Positions 41,588 through 49,790 of a stretch of DNA of 64,000 nucleotides are shown here, piece after piece. The position numbers and the translations under genes are program-made. Under the pieces are notes generated by a model. It did not search any database. It was given only the letters and a program-made list of their open reading frames with translations, and had not been told where the DNA came from. How positions within the stretch are numbered: position 1 is the first letter of the stretch; each line of letters starts with the position of its first letter. The stretch covers positions 62,001-126,000 of the forward strand of contig NZ_BMLV01000003.1 of the NCBI RefSeq assembly GCF_014645495.1, in the 5' to 3' direction. Origin of the DNA: Cloacibacterium rupense. GTDB taxonomy: Bacteria > Bacteroidota > Bacteroidia > Flavobacteriales > Weeksellaceae.

Positions 41588-42991
41588 TTATTTACTAGAC
41601 CTTCTTAGTCTAGCAGAACCTGCAGGTACATCTTGAATGGTTCTAAAACCAATGTAGCTTCTAGCAGAATCTTTTCTTTCCCAATCTCTGTAACCTGTCA
41701 TTAGTACATAACCTACATCTTTCCAAGAGCCACCTCTAACTGTTTTTCTAGGCTCTCTATATGCTTGATTAGACAAATAAGGATTGAGAGTAGATGAGAA
41801 TTGATAGGTTGAATTACTGTATGGAGATTCTGTCCATTCAGAAACATTACCAGCCATGTTATACAACCCGAAACCATTTTTGTGGAAGGTTTTTACTGGA
41901 GCAGTATATGGATAAGTGCCTTTTTTCTCATCTTCTATATAGTTACCTCTTTTAGGTTTGAAATTAGCCAGATAACAGCCTCTATCATCTGTAAGATATG
42001 GTCCGCCCCATGGATAAGTAGCATTTTCCATACCACCTCTAGCAGCATATTCCCATTCTGCTTCTGTTGGAAGTCTAAATTTCATTGGACTTTCTCCTCT
42101 CTTTTTACCAGATTTTACATAGTCTCTTTTGGCTTTTGTTTTATAATCACAAAAAGCTCTTGCTTGATCCCAAGTAACACCAACTACAGGATAATCTTTA
42201 TAAGCTTTGTGCCAAAAATATCTATCAAAAAGTGGTTCATTATAGGCATAGTTAAAGTCTTTAACCCAAACCGTAGTATCAGGATATACTGCAATACTTT
42301 CTTTTTTAAGATATTGCACCCCTCTATTTTTATCTTTTACTGCTGAAGCAATATCTTCCCATTGATAAGAGTACATGAGTTTTCCATTATCAAGAAGTCT
42401 TTCATTGTTGATTCTTCTATCTGGAGCAATGTACATAGATTCTAAAACCTCTGCGTATTTTTCATCTGGATATTGTGAGGTTTTCCAATATAATGGAGTT
42501 TTCCAATCTAGTTTTTTGGCATCTGTGTACCCACCTCTATCTCCTTGTGATTCTAAGAATTTTTGGTAAGCAGTAGTATTTTCTCCAGCCTTTTTAGCAA
42601 GATATGCATATCTACCTATTCCTTCTTCACTGGCTGCATCGCCAGCAGCTTCGGCTAATAGAGTTCTTGCAATAGAGTCTCTTACATAATTTACGAAAAG
42701 TCTATATTCGGAGTTTGTTACTTCTGTTTCATCCATAAAGAAAGAAGAAACGGTAACTGTTTTAAGCGGAGCTTTTTCAGGGGTTCCAGAAAAATCTACG
42801 TCAGCAAGTCCCATTACAAAAGACCCACCAGGGATAGCAACCATACCATATGGTCTTTGCGCTACAAATGAGCTTTTGCTTTCTTTAGGCACCAACTCCC
42901 CTCTAGAATCTGGCTTCCCTGAACTTGTTTTCCCCCTTGAACAAGAGACTACAAAAGATGCTGCAAGCATCACTAGAAACATTCTTTTCAT
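41588..42991 (-). CDS. gldK: Gliding motility / T9SS lipoprotein GldK (PorK)
   Basis: Outer-membrane lipoprotein that forms the T9SS ring with GldN. The protein has 467 residues from ATG 42991; a TTG at 43003 in the same frame is less likely. Signal MKRMFLVMLAASFVVSCSRG with lipobox Cys 17. The body is a formylglycine-generating-enzyme-like (sulfatase-modifying factor) domain: PYGMVAIPGGSFVMG, FMDETEVTNSEYRLFV, FRLPTEAEWEYAARGG, NMAGNVSEWTESPY and VRGGSWKDVGYVL. It is first of gldKLMN and lies 107 bases after glmS, with a -7-like box (TAAATTTG) just before its start, so it can have its own promoter. Confidence 0.97.
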   Translation of the reverse strand: MKRMFLVMLAASFVVSCSRGKTSSGKPDSRGELVPKESKSSFVAQRPYGMVAIPGGSFVMGLADVDFSGTPEKAPLKTVTVSSFFMDETEVTNSEYRLFVNYVRDSIARTLLAEAAGDAASEEGIGRYAYLAKKAGENTTAYQKFLESQGDRGGYTDAKKLDWKTPLYWKTSQYPDEKYAEVLESMYIAPDRRINNERLLDNGKLMYSYQWEDIASAVKDKNRGVQYLKKESIAVYPDTTVWVKDFNYAYNEPLFDRYFWHKAYKDYPVVGVTWDQARAFCDYKTKAKRDYVKSGKKRGESPMKFRLPTEAEWEYAARGGMENATYPWGGPYLTDDRGCYLANFKPKRGNYIEDEKKGTYPYTAPVKTFHKNGFGLYNMAGNVSEWTESPYSNSTYQFSSTLNPYLSNQAYREPRKTVRGGSWKDVGYVLMTGYRDWERKDSARSYIGFRTIQDVPAGSARLRRSSK

Positions 42992-43000
42992 TATCAAATT

Positions 43001-43008
43001 CAAATTTA
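43001..43008 (-). promoter_or_regulatory. -7-like box upstream of gldK
   Basis: Minus-strand TAAATTTG matches TAnnTTTG and ends 9 bases before the ATG at 42991. No clear -33 element, so low confidence. Confidence 0.35.
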
Positions 43009-43098
43009 GCGGTAAATATATATATTTTTTTTTAACAAATCTTTAAGATTTATTAGAAACGCTAGTTTTTATTAATTATTTTACAAAAAATTAATTTT

Positions 43099-44952
43099 TT
43101 ATTCAACTGTAACAGATTTTGCCAAATTTCTAGGCTGGTCTACATTAGCTCCTCTATAAACAGCTATGTAATAAGCCATTAGCTGAAGTGGTATAGATGC
43201 TACAATTGGAGAAAAACACTCTGAAGTTTCAGGAATTTCGATGACATAGTCTGCCATAGACGAAACTTGCTCATCACCGTAATTTACAACAGCTATTACC
43301 TTCCCTTTTCTAGCTTTTATTTCTTGAACATTACTTACAATTTTGTCATAATGTCCTTTTTTAGGTGCAATAATTACTATAGGCATATTCTCATCAATTA
43401 AAGCGATAGGTCCATGCTTCATTTCTGCGGCAGGATAGCCTTCTGCATGGATATAAGAAATTTCTTTTAATTTAAGAGCTCCTTCTAAAGCTGCAGGGAA
43501 ATTAAATCCTCTACCAAGATATAAGAAATTGGTTGCACTAACAAAATCTTTAGAGATTTTTTTAACGTATTCATGAGTAGAATTGAGAACATCTTCTACT
43601 TTTTTTGGAATATTATCAAGTTCAGTAATTAAATTCATGAACTCAGCATTACTAAGGTTTCCGTTATGTTTGCCTAATTTAAGTGCAATTAAAGAAAGTA
43701 TAGTTAATTGTGCCGTAAATGCTTTGGTAGAAGCCACTCCTATCTCAGGGCCAGCGTGAGTGTAAGAACCTGCATCAGAATATCTAGAAATAGAAGAATC
43801 TACAACATTACAAATTCCGTAGATAAACGCCCCTTTTTCTTTAGCTAATTTAATAGCAGCCATTGTGTCTGCTGTCTCTCCAGATTGCGAAATAGCAATT
43901 ACAACATCTTTATTGGTAATTATAGGATTTCTGTATCTAAATTCTGAAGCATATTCTACTTCTACTGGTATTCTAGCAAATTCTTCTATTAGATACTCCC
44001 CTATTAAACCAGCATGCCAAGAAGTACCACAAGCTATAATGATTATTCTTTCTGCTTTGTTTATTCTCTCGAGGTGGTCCCAAATTCCGGCCATTTTTAT
44101 AATGCCTTCATTTACAAGAAGCCTACCTCTTAAAGTATCTTGAATAGATTTTGGTTGCTCGAAGATTTCCTTAAGCATAAAATGTTCATACCCTCCTTTT
44201 TCTATTTGCTCAAGACTTAATTTAAGCTCTTGAATGGCTGGTACTATTTTTTCATTTTCTTTGATGCTTCTTATATCTACTCCATTTTCTAATGACAAAG
44301 TGGCCATATGACCATCTTCTAGATAAACTGCTTCCTTGGTAAATTCTACAAAAGGAGAAGCATCTGAAGCTATAAAATATTCATTATTTCCAAGGCCAAT
44401 AGCAAGTGGTGAGCCTAATCTACCAACCACCAAAACACCAGGATAATCTTTGTGCATCACAGTAATGGCATAAGCTCCGTACACTTCATTCAATGCTACT
44501 CTTACTGCAGAAGTAAAATCAAGATTCTGAGTGTCAGCTACGTATTGTATAAGATTCACCAAGACTTCGGTATCTGTTTCTGATGAAAAAGTGAAACCTT
44601 TACTTAGTAACATCGTTTTAATGGTGTCATAATTTTCAATAATACCATTATGAACAATTGCTATTTTACCATCATTAGATATGTGTGGGTGAGAGTTTCT
44701 ATCACTAGGAACACCATGAGTAGCCCATCTTGTATGCCCCATACCTACATGAAATTTACCTTTTAAATCTTCAGAGATTTGAACTAGGTCTGAAACCTTA
44801 CCTTTGGTTTTTTTAAAATTGAAATTATTATTAGTAGTATCTTCTAAAACGATACCAGCACTATCATAACCACGGTATTCTAATCTTCTAAGGCCATTAA
44901 TTACAATGTCATAAGCATCTTGAAATCCTGTATATCCTACAATTCCACACAT
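43099..44952 (-). CDS. glmS: Glucosamine-6-phosphate synthase (isomerizing)
   Basis: Makes glucosamine-6-phosphate from fructose-6-phosphate and glutamine, the first committed step to UDP-GlcNAc for peptidoglycan and LPS. The 617-residue enzyme has the N-terminal glutaminase domain with catalytic Cys2 (MCGIVGYTGFQDA), GMGHTRWATHGVPSDRNSHP and two SIS isomerase domains (IACGTSWHAGLIGEY, VIAISQSGETADTMA, ASTKAFTAQLTILS), ending RNLAKSVTVE. Full length. The gap to the DUF4270 gene is only 10 bases, which leaves no room for a glmS ribozyme and shows co-transcription. Confidence 0.98.
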   Translation of the reverse strand: MCGIVGYTGFQDAYDIVINGLRRLEYRGYDSAGIVLEDTTNNNFNFKKTKGKVSDLVQISEDLKGKFHVGMGHTRWATHGVPSDRNSHPHISNDGKIAIVHNGIIENYDTIKTMLLSKGFTFSSETDTEVLVNLIQYVADTQNLDFTSAVRVALNEVYGAYAITVMHKDYPGVLVVGRLGSPLAIGLGNNEYFIASDASPFVEFTKEAVYLEDGHMATLSLENGVDIRSIKENEKIVPAIQELKLSLEQIEKGGYEHFMLKEIFEQPKSIQDTLRGRLLVNEGIIKMAGIWDHLERINKAERIIIIACGTSWHAGLIGEYLIEEFARIPVEVEYASEFRYRNPIITNKDVVIAISQSGETADTMAAIKLAKEKGAFIYGICNVVDSSISRYSDAGSYTHAGPEIGVASTKAFTAQLTILSLIALKLGKHNGNLSNAEFMNLITELDNIPKKVEDVLNSTHEYVKKISKDFVSATNFLYLGRGFNFPAALEGALKLKEISYIHAEGYPAAEMKHGPIALIDENMPIVIIAPKKGHYDKIVSNVQEIKARKGKVIAVVNYGDEQVSSMADYVIEIPETSECFSPIVASIPLQLMAYYIAVYRGANVDQPRNLAKSVTVE

Positions 44953-44962
44953 AGTTTTTGAA

Positions 44963-46531
44963 TTATTTGTTTGAATAAATTACTTTTAGTTGCGCCCTAT
45001 TATTATACTGTGGATCAGTTAAGGCTATATCAGAACCTACTAAAACTATTCTATTAGGGGTATAAGCTCTTGTCGTATAATCAAACCCTAATAAACCTGA
45101 TGAACCTGTGGTTGAACTGGTTGTTCTAAAACTTCCCACTTCTAACACCAAGGGATTTTTTTCTAGATAATCATCAGATTCATTTTTTATTACATTGGTA
45201 ACGGTTTGAGTAATATCAATTTCATAGTAAGCTGGATTTTTATCCAAATCAACTGGCTTTACCATGGTATATGCTGTACTATATTTAAAAGCTGTTAAAT
45301 CTGCTAAAAAATCATCAGCTCCTTTCAATGAAGCCACAAAAGAGGTAGGCTTTTCGTAACTGCTAGTCCAAACTGATGAATCTGTATATAATTTAACTTT
45401 TACAGACATAATACCTACCTTTTTATTGTTGTATAAATCTTTAAGATTAGCTATTGTAGAAGCTGGAATTTTAATTTCAGTACCAGGACCTCCCATTCCT
45501 TGTAAATATAGCTTTTTATCGCCTTTAATTGTATTAATATTGGATATTGCAGAACTGAAATCAGATGACCTAGCGTATTGTATCTGGTTGAAATGTACGT
45601 TGGTAGAAGCTAAGTCTAAAGAGTAGGTAGAATTAGTTCTGGTAGTTGTATTATTCTCAGTCTTATCATATTTATAGTATATAATTGCGCTTAAGCCATT
45701 TGGGTCAAAACTCATCATATATCCATCATTCTCATCTACAGAAATTCTTAAACCTTTAAAATGTCTAATAAAACTTGCTGCATCTGAAAGTTCAAAAGAA
45801 CCTTTTTTATCAATAATTTTTTGTTGAAAAAAATCAGCATCTAATGGGATTCTCAATCCTACTTCTCTACTAAAAAGTTCAGAATTGTCAGAATCTTTAG
45901 TAATTTTTATTGCGGTAAGGTTTCCATTAAAACTTTTGGTCCCTAAAGAAGCTCCCAAAGCCACTTGCTTATCAGAATAAAACTTAGTATCAGTAGAATT
46001 TAAAAACTCATTTACTTCATCTACTCTTATGGTGAAAGATGTTTGACCGTTTAGTTTTGCTTTACCATATTTTTTCACTGGATAGTTGGTAACTACTTTT
46101 TTAGCAGGAACACTACCATCTGGATAAACATAATTCTCATCAGTTGTTGTTTTAATAGAGTCTGCAGCCGTTTGATAGACAGGCTTCATCACAAGAACCA
46201 CAGAATCTACTTTTGGATTTGCACCAAAATCAGGATTATAATTGGTCAATCTAACTTGTGTAACATATGAAGATTTCTGCATTCCAAAATTAGGCTCATT
46301 AAAAGCACCTAAAGTAGCACTTGCAATACGACTATTGCTGGTCTGAATAGAATCATTATGAAATAAATTGTATGCAACCACATCATAGCTAGCTTCTGTA
46401 CCTACAGCCGTTCCATTTTGAAAGAACTGGGTTCCCAATTCATCTGCTTCTGGGTCACAACTAATTAATAAGACTGTACCTATTGAAAGCGCAAAAAATA
46501 CCTTAATGATATTCTTAAAATCTTTTATCAT
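44963..46531 (-). CDS. DUF4270 lipoprotein
   Basis: A 522-residue outer-membrane or periplasmic lipoprotein: signal ALSIGTVLLISCDPEADELG with lipobox Cys about 25. The body matches DUF4270 as I recall it from Bacteroidota: GTQFFQNGTAVGTEASYDVV, then many short beta-strands including LGAFNEPNFGMQKSSYVTQV and a C-terminal RAYTPNRIVLVGSDIALTD. No catalytic motif. It sits between a short glycogen synthase gene and glmS, an arrangement I recall as conserved near gldKLMN in this group, which suggests an envelope role. Function is unknown. Confidence 0.88.
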   Translation of the reverse strand: MIKDFKNIIKVFFALSIGTVLLISCDPEADELGTQFFQNGTAVGTEASYDVVAYNLFHNDSIQTSNSRIASATLGAFNEPNFGMQKSSYVTQVRLTNYNPDFGANPKVDSVVLVMKPVYQTAADSIKTTTDENYVYPDGSVPAKKVVTNYPVKKYGKAKLNGQTSFTIRVDEVNEFLNSTDTKFYSDKQVALGASLGTKSFNGNLTAIKITKDSDNSELFSREVGLRIPLDADFFQQKIIDKKGSFELSDAASFIRHFKGLRISVDENDGYMMSFDPNGLSAIIYYKYDKTENNTTTRTNSTYSLDLASTNVHFNQIQYARSSDFSSAISNINTIKGDKKLYLQGMGGPGTEIKIPASTIANLKDLYNNKKVGIMSVKVKLYTDSSVWTSSYEKPTSFVASLKGADDFLADLTAFKYSTAYTMVKPVDLDKNPAYYEIDITQTVTNVIKNESDDYLEKNPLVLEVGSFRTTSSTTGSSGLLGFDYTTRAYTPNRIVLVGSDIALTDPQYNNRAQLKVIYSNK

Positions 46532-46561
46532 TTATAAATTTTAATTTTTTTTTAAATTCGA

Positions 46562-47332
46562 TTAATATACTTCGTTGATGGATTCGCCACTTACGTAGTC
46601 AAATTTTTTAGAAGTAGAATTTTCGAAAGCTTTTTCTAATTGACTTTCTAAAAACTCATCACCTTTTATCACTACATCTACCAAATCCATACTTTCTGTT
46701 ACGAAATTAAGGAAGGTAGGATTCTCTAATGCTTTTAATTCTTTAATATTATCAAACTCTAATTTTTCAATTATAGTATGATCAAATTGAGCATCTTTCT
46801 CATTGTACACAGAAAGTACAATTTTAGTATCATTGAAATAAGAATCAGTCTTGTAAAAACTTTTCAAATAAATCGGAATAAATGAAGACATCCATCCATT
46901 AATGTGAATAACATCTGGTACCCAATTTAATTTTTTGATGGTTTCTATTACTCCTCTTGCAAAGAAAATAGCGCGCTCATCATTATCAGAAAAAGGATTT
47001 CCTTCTTCATCAAAATAATATAATTTTCTTTTAAAGTACTCTTCATTGTCTATAAAATAAACTTGAAGTCTTTCTCCTGGCAAAGAGGCCACTTTTATGA
47101 TAAGAGGCTGGTCTAGATCATTGATAATGATATTCATTCCAGAAAGCCTAATAACTTCATGCAACTGAAACTTTCTTTCACTAATTACTCCAAATCTAGG
47201 CATAAAAACTCTTACGTCATTGCCTTCTTGGTGCATTTTAAGTGCCATTTTGTTCACCATCATCGCCATATTACTATCTTCCTGATAAGGGAACATCTCT
47301 GTGGTGACGTATAAAATCTTTTGATTCGGCAT
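46562..47332 (-). CDS. Short glycogen/starch synthase-like protein (GT5 N-terminal domain only)
   Basis: A 256-residue protein from ATG 47332. An upstream in-frame start at 47413 would add a poorly conserved 27 residues. It starts MPNQKILYVTTEMFPYQEDS, close to the ADP-glucose-binding start of glycogen synthases, and has VPDVIHINGWMSSFIPIYLK (donor/acceptor loop region). It ends where the first Rossmann domain ends, so the C-terminal catalytic domain of full GT5 enzymes (~470 residues) is missing. Such short forms are common in this group as far as I recall. Whether it is active is unclear. It heads the minus-strand cluster and diverges from panC. Confidence 0.85.
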   Translation of the reverse strand: MPNQKILYVTTEMFPYQEDSNMAMMVNKMALKMHQEGNDVRVFMPRFGVISERKFQLHEVIRLSGMNIIINDLDQPLIIKVASLPGERLQVYFIDNEEYFKRKLYYFDEEGNPFSDNDERAIFFARGVIETIKKLNWVPDVIHINGWMSSFIPIYLKSFYKTDSYFNDTKIVLSVYNEKDAQFDHTIIEKLEFDNIKELKALENPTFLNFVTESMDLVDVVIKGDEFLESQLEKAFENSTSKKFDYVSGESINEVY

Positions 47333-47445
47333 AATATAATTTTCTTCTATAATACAAAGACGGTTAATTATGCAAAAATACAAAAAATTATACGAATTCT
47401 TTTTAATTAACAAATTTTTATAATTTTACAGAAAATACTACTCCT

Positions 47446-48288
47446 ATGAAAATTCTAAGAAACAAAAAAACATTAGTAGATTACATTGAGAGACACAGAG
47501 AAATGGGCAAAAAAATTGGCTTTGCTCCTACTATGGGTGCATTACACCTTGGCCATATTTCATTGTACGAACAGGCAAAAAAAGAAAATGACGAAGTAAT
47601 TTCTTCCATATTCATTAATCCTACACAATTTAACAATCCTGAGGATTTTGAAAATTACCCTCAAACTCTAGAAGACGATCTTAAACTGCTTGAAAAAACA
47701 GGTGTAGATGCAGTATATGTACCAAAAGCTTTTGACATATATCCCGAAGGCTTAAAAAGCAAGCATTATGATTTTGATGGATTGGATAATGAAATGGAAG
47801 GCAAATACAGACCTGGGCATTTCGATGGTGTAGGTACTGTAGTAGAAGAACTACTGAGACAAGTACAGCCTCACAATGCGTATTTCGGAGAAAAAGATTA
47901 CCAACAGCTCGCCATAATCAAAAAAATGGTCGAAAAAACAAAGTTGCCTGTAAAAATTCATGGTGTACCAACCCTGAGAGAGAACAGCGGATTGGCGATG
48001 AGCTCTAGAAACCTAAGATTAACCGAAAAACAAAGAAAAGAAGCCACCATTATCTACGAAACTTTATTAAAAGTTAAAGAATGGTTCAAGGTTTTATCGG
48101 TAAAAGAAATTAAAGAACGTGTAGAAAAAATATTTAAAGAGTCTAATTTTGAGTTAGAATATTTTATCATTGCTGACGAAAAAACCCTAAAAGAGACCGA
48201 CTTCTTTCATAAGGATAAAAGCTACAGAGCTTTTATTGTAGCATACGCAGGCGAAGTAAGGTTAATAGATAATATGCACTTAAACTAA
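47446..48288 (+). CDS. panC: Pantothenate synthetase
   Basis: Joins pantoate and beta-alanine with ATP in coenzyme A biosynthesis. The 280-residue protein has the HIGH-like motif in FAPTMGALHLGHISLYEQA, FINPTQFNNPEDFENYP (pantoate and beta-alanine site), GKYRPGHFDGVGTVVEELL, FGEKDYQQLAIIKKMV and the KMSKS-like SGLAMSSRNLRLTEKQ. Full length. It diverges from the glycogen synthase gene (113-base gap) and ends at a strong terminator before the tRNA cluster. Confidence 0.97.
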   Translation: MKILRNKKTLVDYIERHREMGKKIGFAPTMGALHLGHISLYEQAKKENDEVISSIFINPTQFNNPEDFENYPQTLEDDLKLLEKTGVDAVYVPKAFDIYPEGLKSKHYDFDGLDNEMEGKYRPGHFDGVGTVVEELLRQVQPHNAYFGEKDYQQLAIIKKMVEKTKLPVKIHGVPTLRENSGLAMSSRNLRLTEKQRKEATIIYETLLKVKEWFKVLSVKEIKERVEKIFKESNFELEYFIIADEKTLKETDFFHKDKSYRAFIVAYAGEVRLIDNMHLN

Positions 48289-48314
48289 GGATTAAAATTT
48301 TCTCAAAAAAAATA

Positions 48315-48345
48315 AAAAGCCTTCAAGGAACACTTGAAGGCTTTT
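48315..48345 (+). terminator. Terminator of panC
   Basis: AAAAGCCTTCAAG (48315-48327) pairs perfectly with CTTGAAGGCTTTT (48333-48345) over a 5-base loop; it lies 26 bases past the stop. Confidence 0.9.
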
Positions 48346-48397
48346 AAACACCAAATCACAAAATATTAATATGAAAAAATTTACTTTCGTAAATTTG

Positions 48398-48470
48398 TGA
48401 CCTGGCTGGGATTCGAACCCAGGACCCATACATTAAAAGTGTATTGCTCTACCAGCTGAGCTACCAGGTC
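48398..48470 (-). tRNA. tRNA-Lys(TTT), copy 1
   Basis: Minus-strand tRNA with acceptor GACCTGG / CCAGGTC, discriminator A (48398), anticodon arm ATACA-CTTTTAA-TGTAT and T arm CTGGG-TTCGAAT-CCCAG. Anticodon TTT reads AAA and AAG. CCA is not encoded. The mature sequence is identical to the copy at 48626-48698. Confidence 0.98.
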
Positions 48471-48509
48471 TAGAAATTTATAATTTCTTAGATTTTATTT
48501 TTGCTTTCG

Positions 48510-48592
48510 TGCCTACGACTGGACTCGAACCAGCACATCCATAGGAAACCACCCCCTCAAGATGGCGTGTCTACCAATTTCACCACGTAGGC
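48510..48592 (-). tRNA. tRNA-Leu(GAG)
   Basis: Minus-strand class II tRNA with acceptor GCCTACG / CGTAGGC and discriminator A (48510). The anticodon arm CCATC-TTGAGGG-GGTGG gives anticodon GAG, which reads CUC and CUU. The variable arm is long, and the T arm has GCTGG-TTCGAGT-CCAGT. CCA is not encoded. It sits between two identical tRNA-Lys genes. Confidence 0.96.
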
Positions 48593-48593
48593 A

Positions 48594-48616
48594 AAAAAAA
48601 TCCGTAGTGCTACGGA
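48594..48616 (-). terminator. Hairpin between tRNA-Lys copy 2 and tRNA-Leu
   Basis: TCCGTA (48601-48606) and TACGGA (48611-48616) pair over a 4-base loop. On the minus strand an eight-base T run follows directly. It reads as an intrinsic terminator or processing hairpin inside the tRNA cluster. Confidence 0.65.
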
Positions 48617-48625
48617 ATTTACTTG

Positions 48626-48698
48626 TGACCTGGCTGGGATTCGAACCCAGGACCCATACATTAAAAGTGTATTGCTCTACCAGCTGAGCTACCAGGTC
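48626..48698 (-). tRNA. tRNA-Lys(TTT), copy 2
   Basis: Same sequence as 48398-48470: acceptor GACCTGG / CCAGGTC, anticodon TTT. It is the first gene of the minus-strand tRNA cluster, with the promoter at 48726-48755. Confidence 0.98.
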
Positions 48699-48725
48699 TT
48701 GATAGCGTTTCCGCTAAAAGTGGTG

Positions 48726-48755
48726 CAAAGATAAGGCTTTTTTTAAAATCTCAAA
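48726..48755 (-). promoter_or_regulatory. Promoter of the tRNA-Lys/Leu/Lys cluster
   Basis: Minus-strand TTTG (48752-48755) and TATCTTTG (48726-48733) are separated by 18 bases, close to the Bacteroidota -33/-7 arrangement. The -7 box ends 27 bases before the 5' end of the first tRNA. Confidence 0.7.
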
Positions 48756-48786
48756 ACTTTTTACGAAATTTGTATAAAATAAAATT

Positions 48787-49308
48787 ATGAAAATTACTTT
48801 AGTAGGCTACATGGGCACAGGCAAATCGCACATTTCCAACATATTGAGCAATAAATTAAATTTTAAACTTTTTGACCTCGATAAAGAGATTTCTAAAAAA
48901 TATGAACTAAGTATTGCAGAAATTTTCAAAAATCATGGCGAAATATTCTTCAGAAAGTCAGAAAAAGAAACTTTAGACGAAATTCTTTCTTCTAATGAGT
49001 CTATAATTCTTAGCGTAGGTGGTGGCACTCCCGTATATTATGATAATATGGAGCGTATCAATGAGAAAAGCATAAGTATTTATCTAAGAACTAGTGTATC
49101 TACCTTATCTGAAAGGTTGAAAAAAAACAAAGAAAAGAGGCCTCTCATTGCAAAAATTGCTGATGAAGATCTCCCCGAGTTTATCGCAAAACATCTTTTT
49201 GAAAGAAATCCTTTTTATGCTAAAGCTCTCTACATTGTAGATACTGACAAAAAAAACGCAGAAGAAATTGCCGAAGAAATTATTCAGATTGCTCTATGTC
49301 ATCCGTAA
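48787..49308 (+). CDS. aroK: Shikimate kinase
   Basis: Phosphorylates shikimate in aromatic amino acid synthesis. The 173-residue protein has the P-loop GYMGTGKSHISNIL (residues 7-20), the shikimate-binding FDLDKEISKKYELSIAEIF (Asp pair) and EIFFRKSEKETL, IILSVGGGTPVYYDN (Gly-Gly-Gly) and the lid region KNKEKRPLIA. Normal length. Its 3' end overlaps the convergent S4-domain gene by 29 bases, so the two mRNAs are complementary over that stretch. Confidence 0.96.
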   Translation: MKITLVGYMGTGKSHISNILSNKLNFKLFDLDKEISKKYELSIAEIFKNHGEIFFRKSEKETLDEILSSNESIILSVGGGTPVYYDNMERINEKSISIYLRTSVSTLSERLKKNKEKRPLIAKIADEDLPEFIAKHLFERNPFYAKALYIVDTDKKNAEEIAEEIIQIALCHP

Positions 49309-49714
49309 AAAACAAATCCCAATCCTCTTCTGACATAGAGGAAGAAGTATCTGCATCTACGAAATCATCCATATCTCTTCGGTCTTTTTTAGTAGGTCTT
49401 CCTTCTCCTTTTTGTCTGTAATAATCCTGAGACATTCTTCTAATTTTTAGAATTTCGTATTGTTCTTTGTCTGTTAAATCTGTAATATGCAGAGGTACCA
49501 GTTTAGCACCTATTCTACTTTTGGGAATTTGTAAAACTTTTATTTTATAGTCTATCTGGTTTCTTCTAATTTTAATTACATCACCTTCTTTTACTTCTTT
49601 AGAAGATTTTACAGGGTTTTCGCCTATAGAAACTCTATTTTTTTTAATCTCTTCTGCGGCTATATTTCTTGTCTTATAAAATCTAATACTCCATAAAAAT
49701 TTATCAATTCTCAT
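49280..49714 (-). CDS. S4-domain RNA-binding protein (Hsp15-like)
   Basis: A 144-residue protein with an N-terminal S4 domain: MRIDKFLWSIRFYKTRNIAA, then KKNRVSIGENPVKSSKEVKE and GDVIKIRRNQIDYKI. This matches the Hsp15/HslR family, which binds stalled 50S subunits in Escherichia coli. The C-terminus is charged (RQKGEGRPTKKDRRDMDD) and then acidic. The gene ends inside the aroK coding region (29-base overlap). Confidence 0.9.
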   Translation of the reverse strand: MRIDKFLWSIRFYKTRNIAAEEIKKNRVSIGENPVKSSKEVKEGDVIKIRRNQIDYKIKVLQIPKSRIGAKLVPLHITDLTDKEQYEILKIRRMSQDYYRQKGEGRPTKKDRRDMDDFVDADTSSSMSEEDWDLFFTDDIEQSE

Positions 49715-49790
49715 AATTTATTTATACTTTTGCAGTTATTGAAATATTAAAGCAATATTAAACAAACTAATCTAAAGGATAATAAAGATT

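Noticed and set aside
44953-44962. glmS ribozyme upstream of glmS
   Set aside because: Only 10 bases separate glmS from the preceding gene, so there is no room for a ribozyme.
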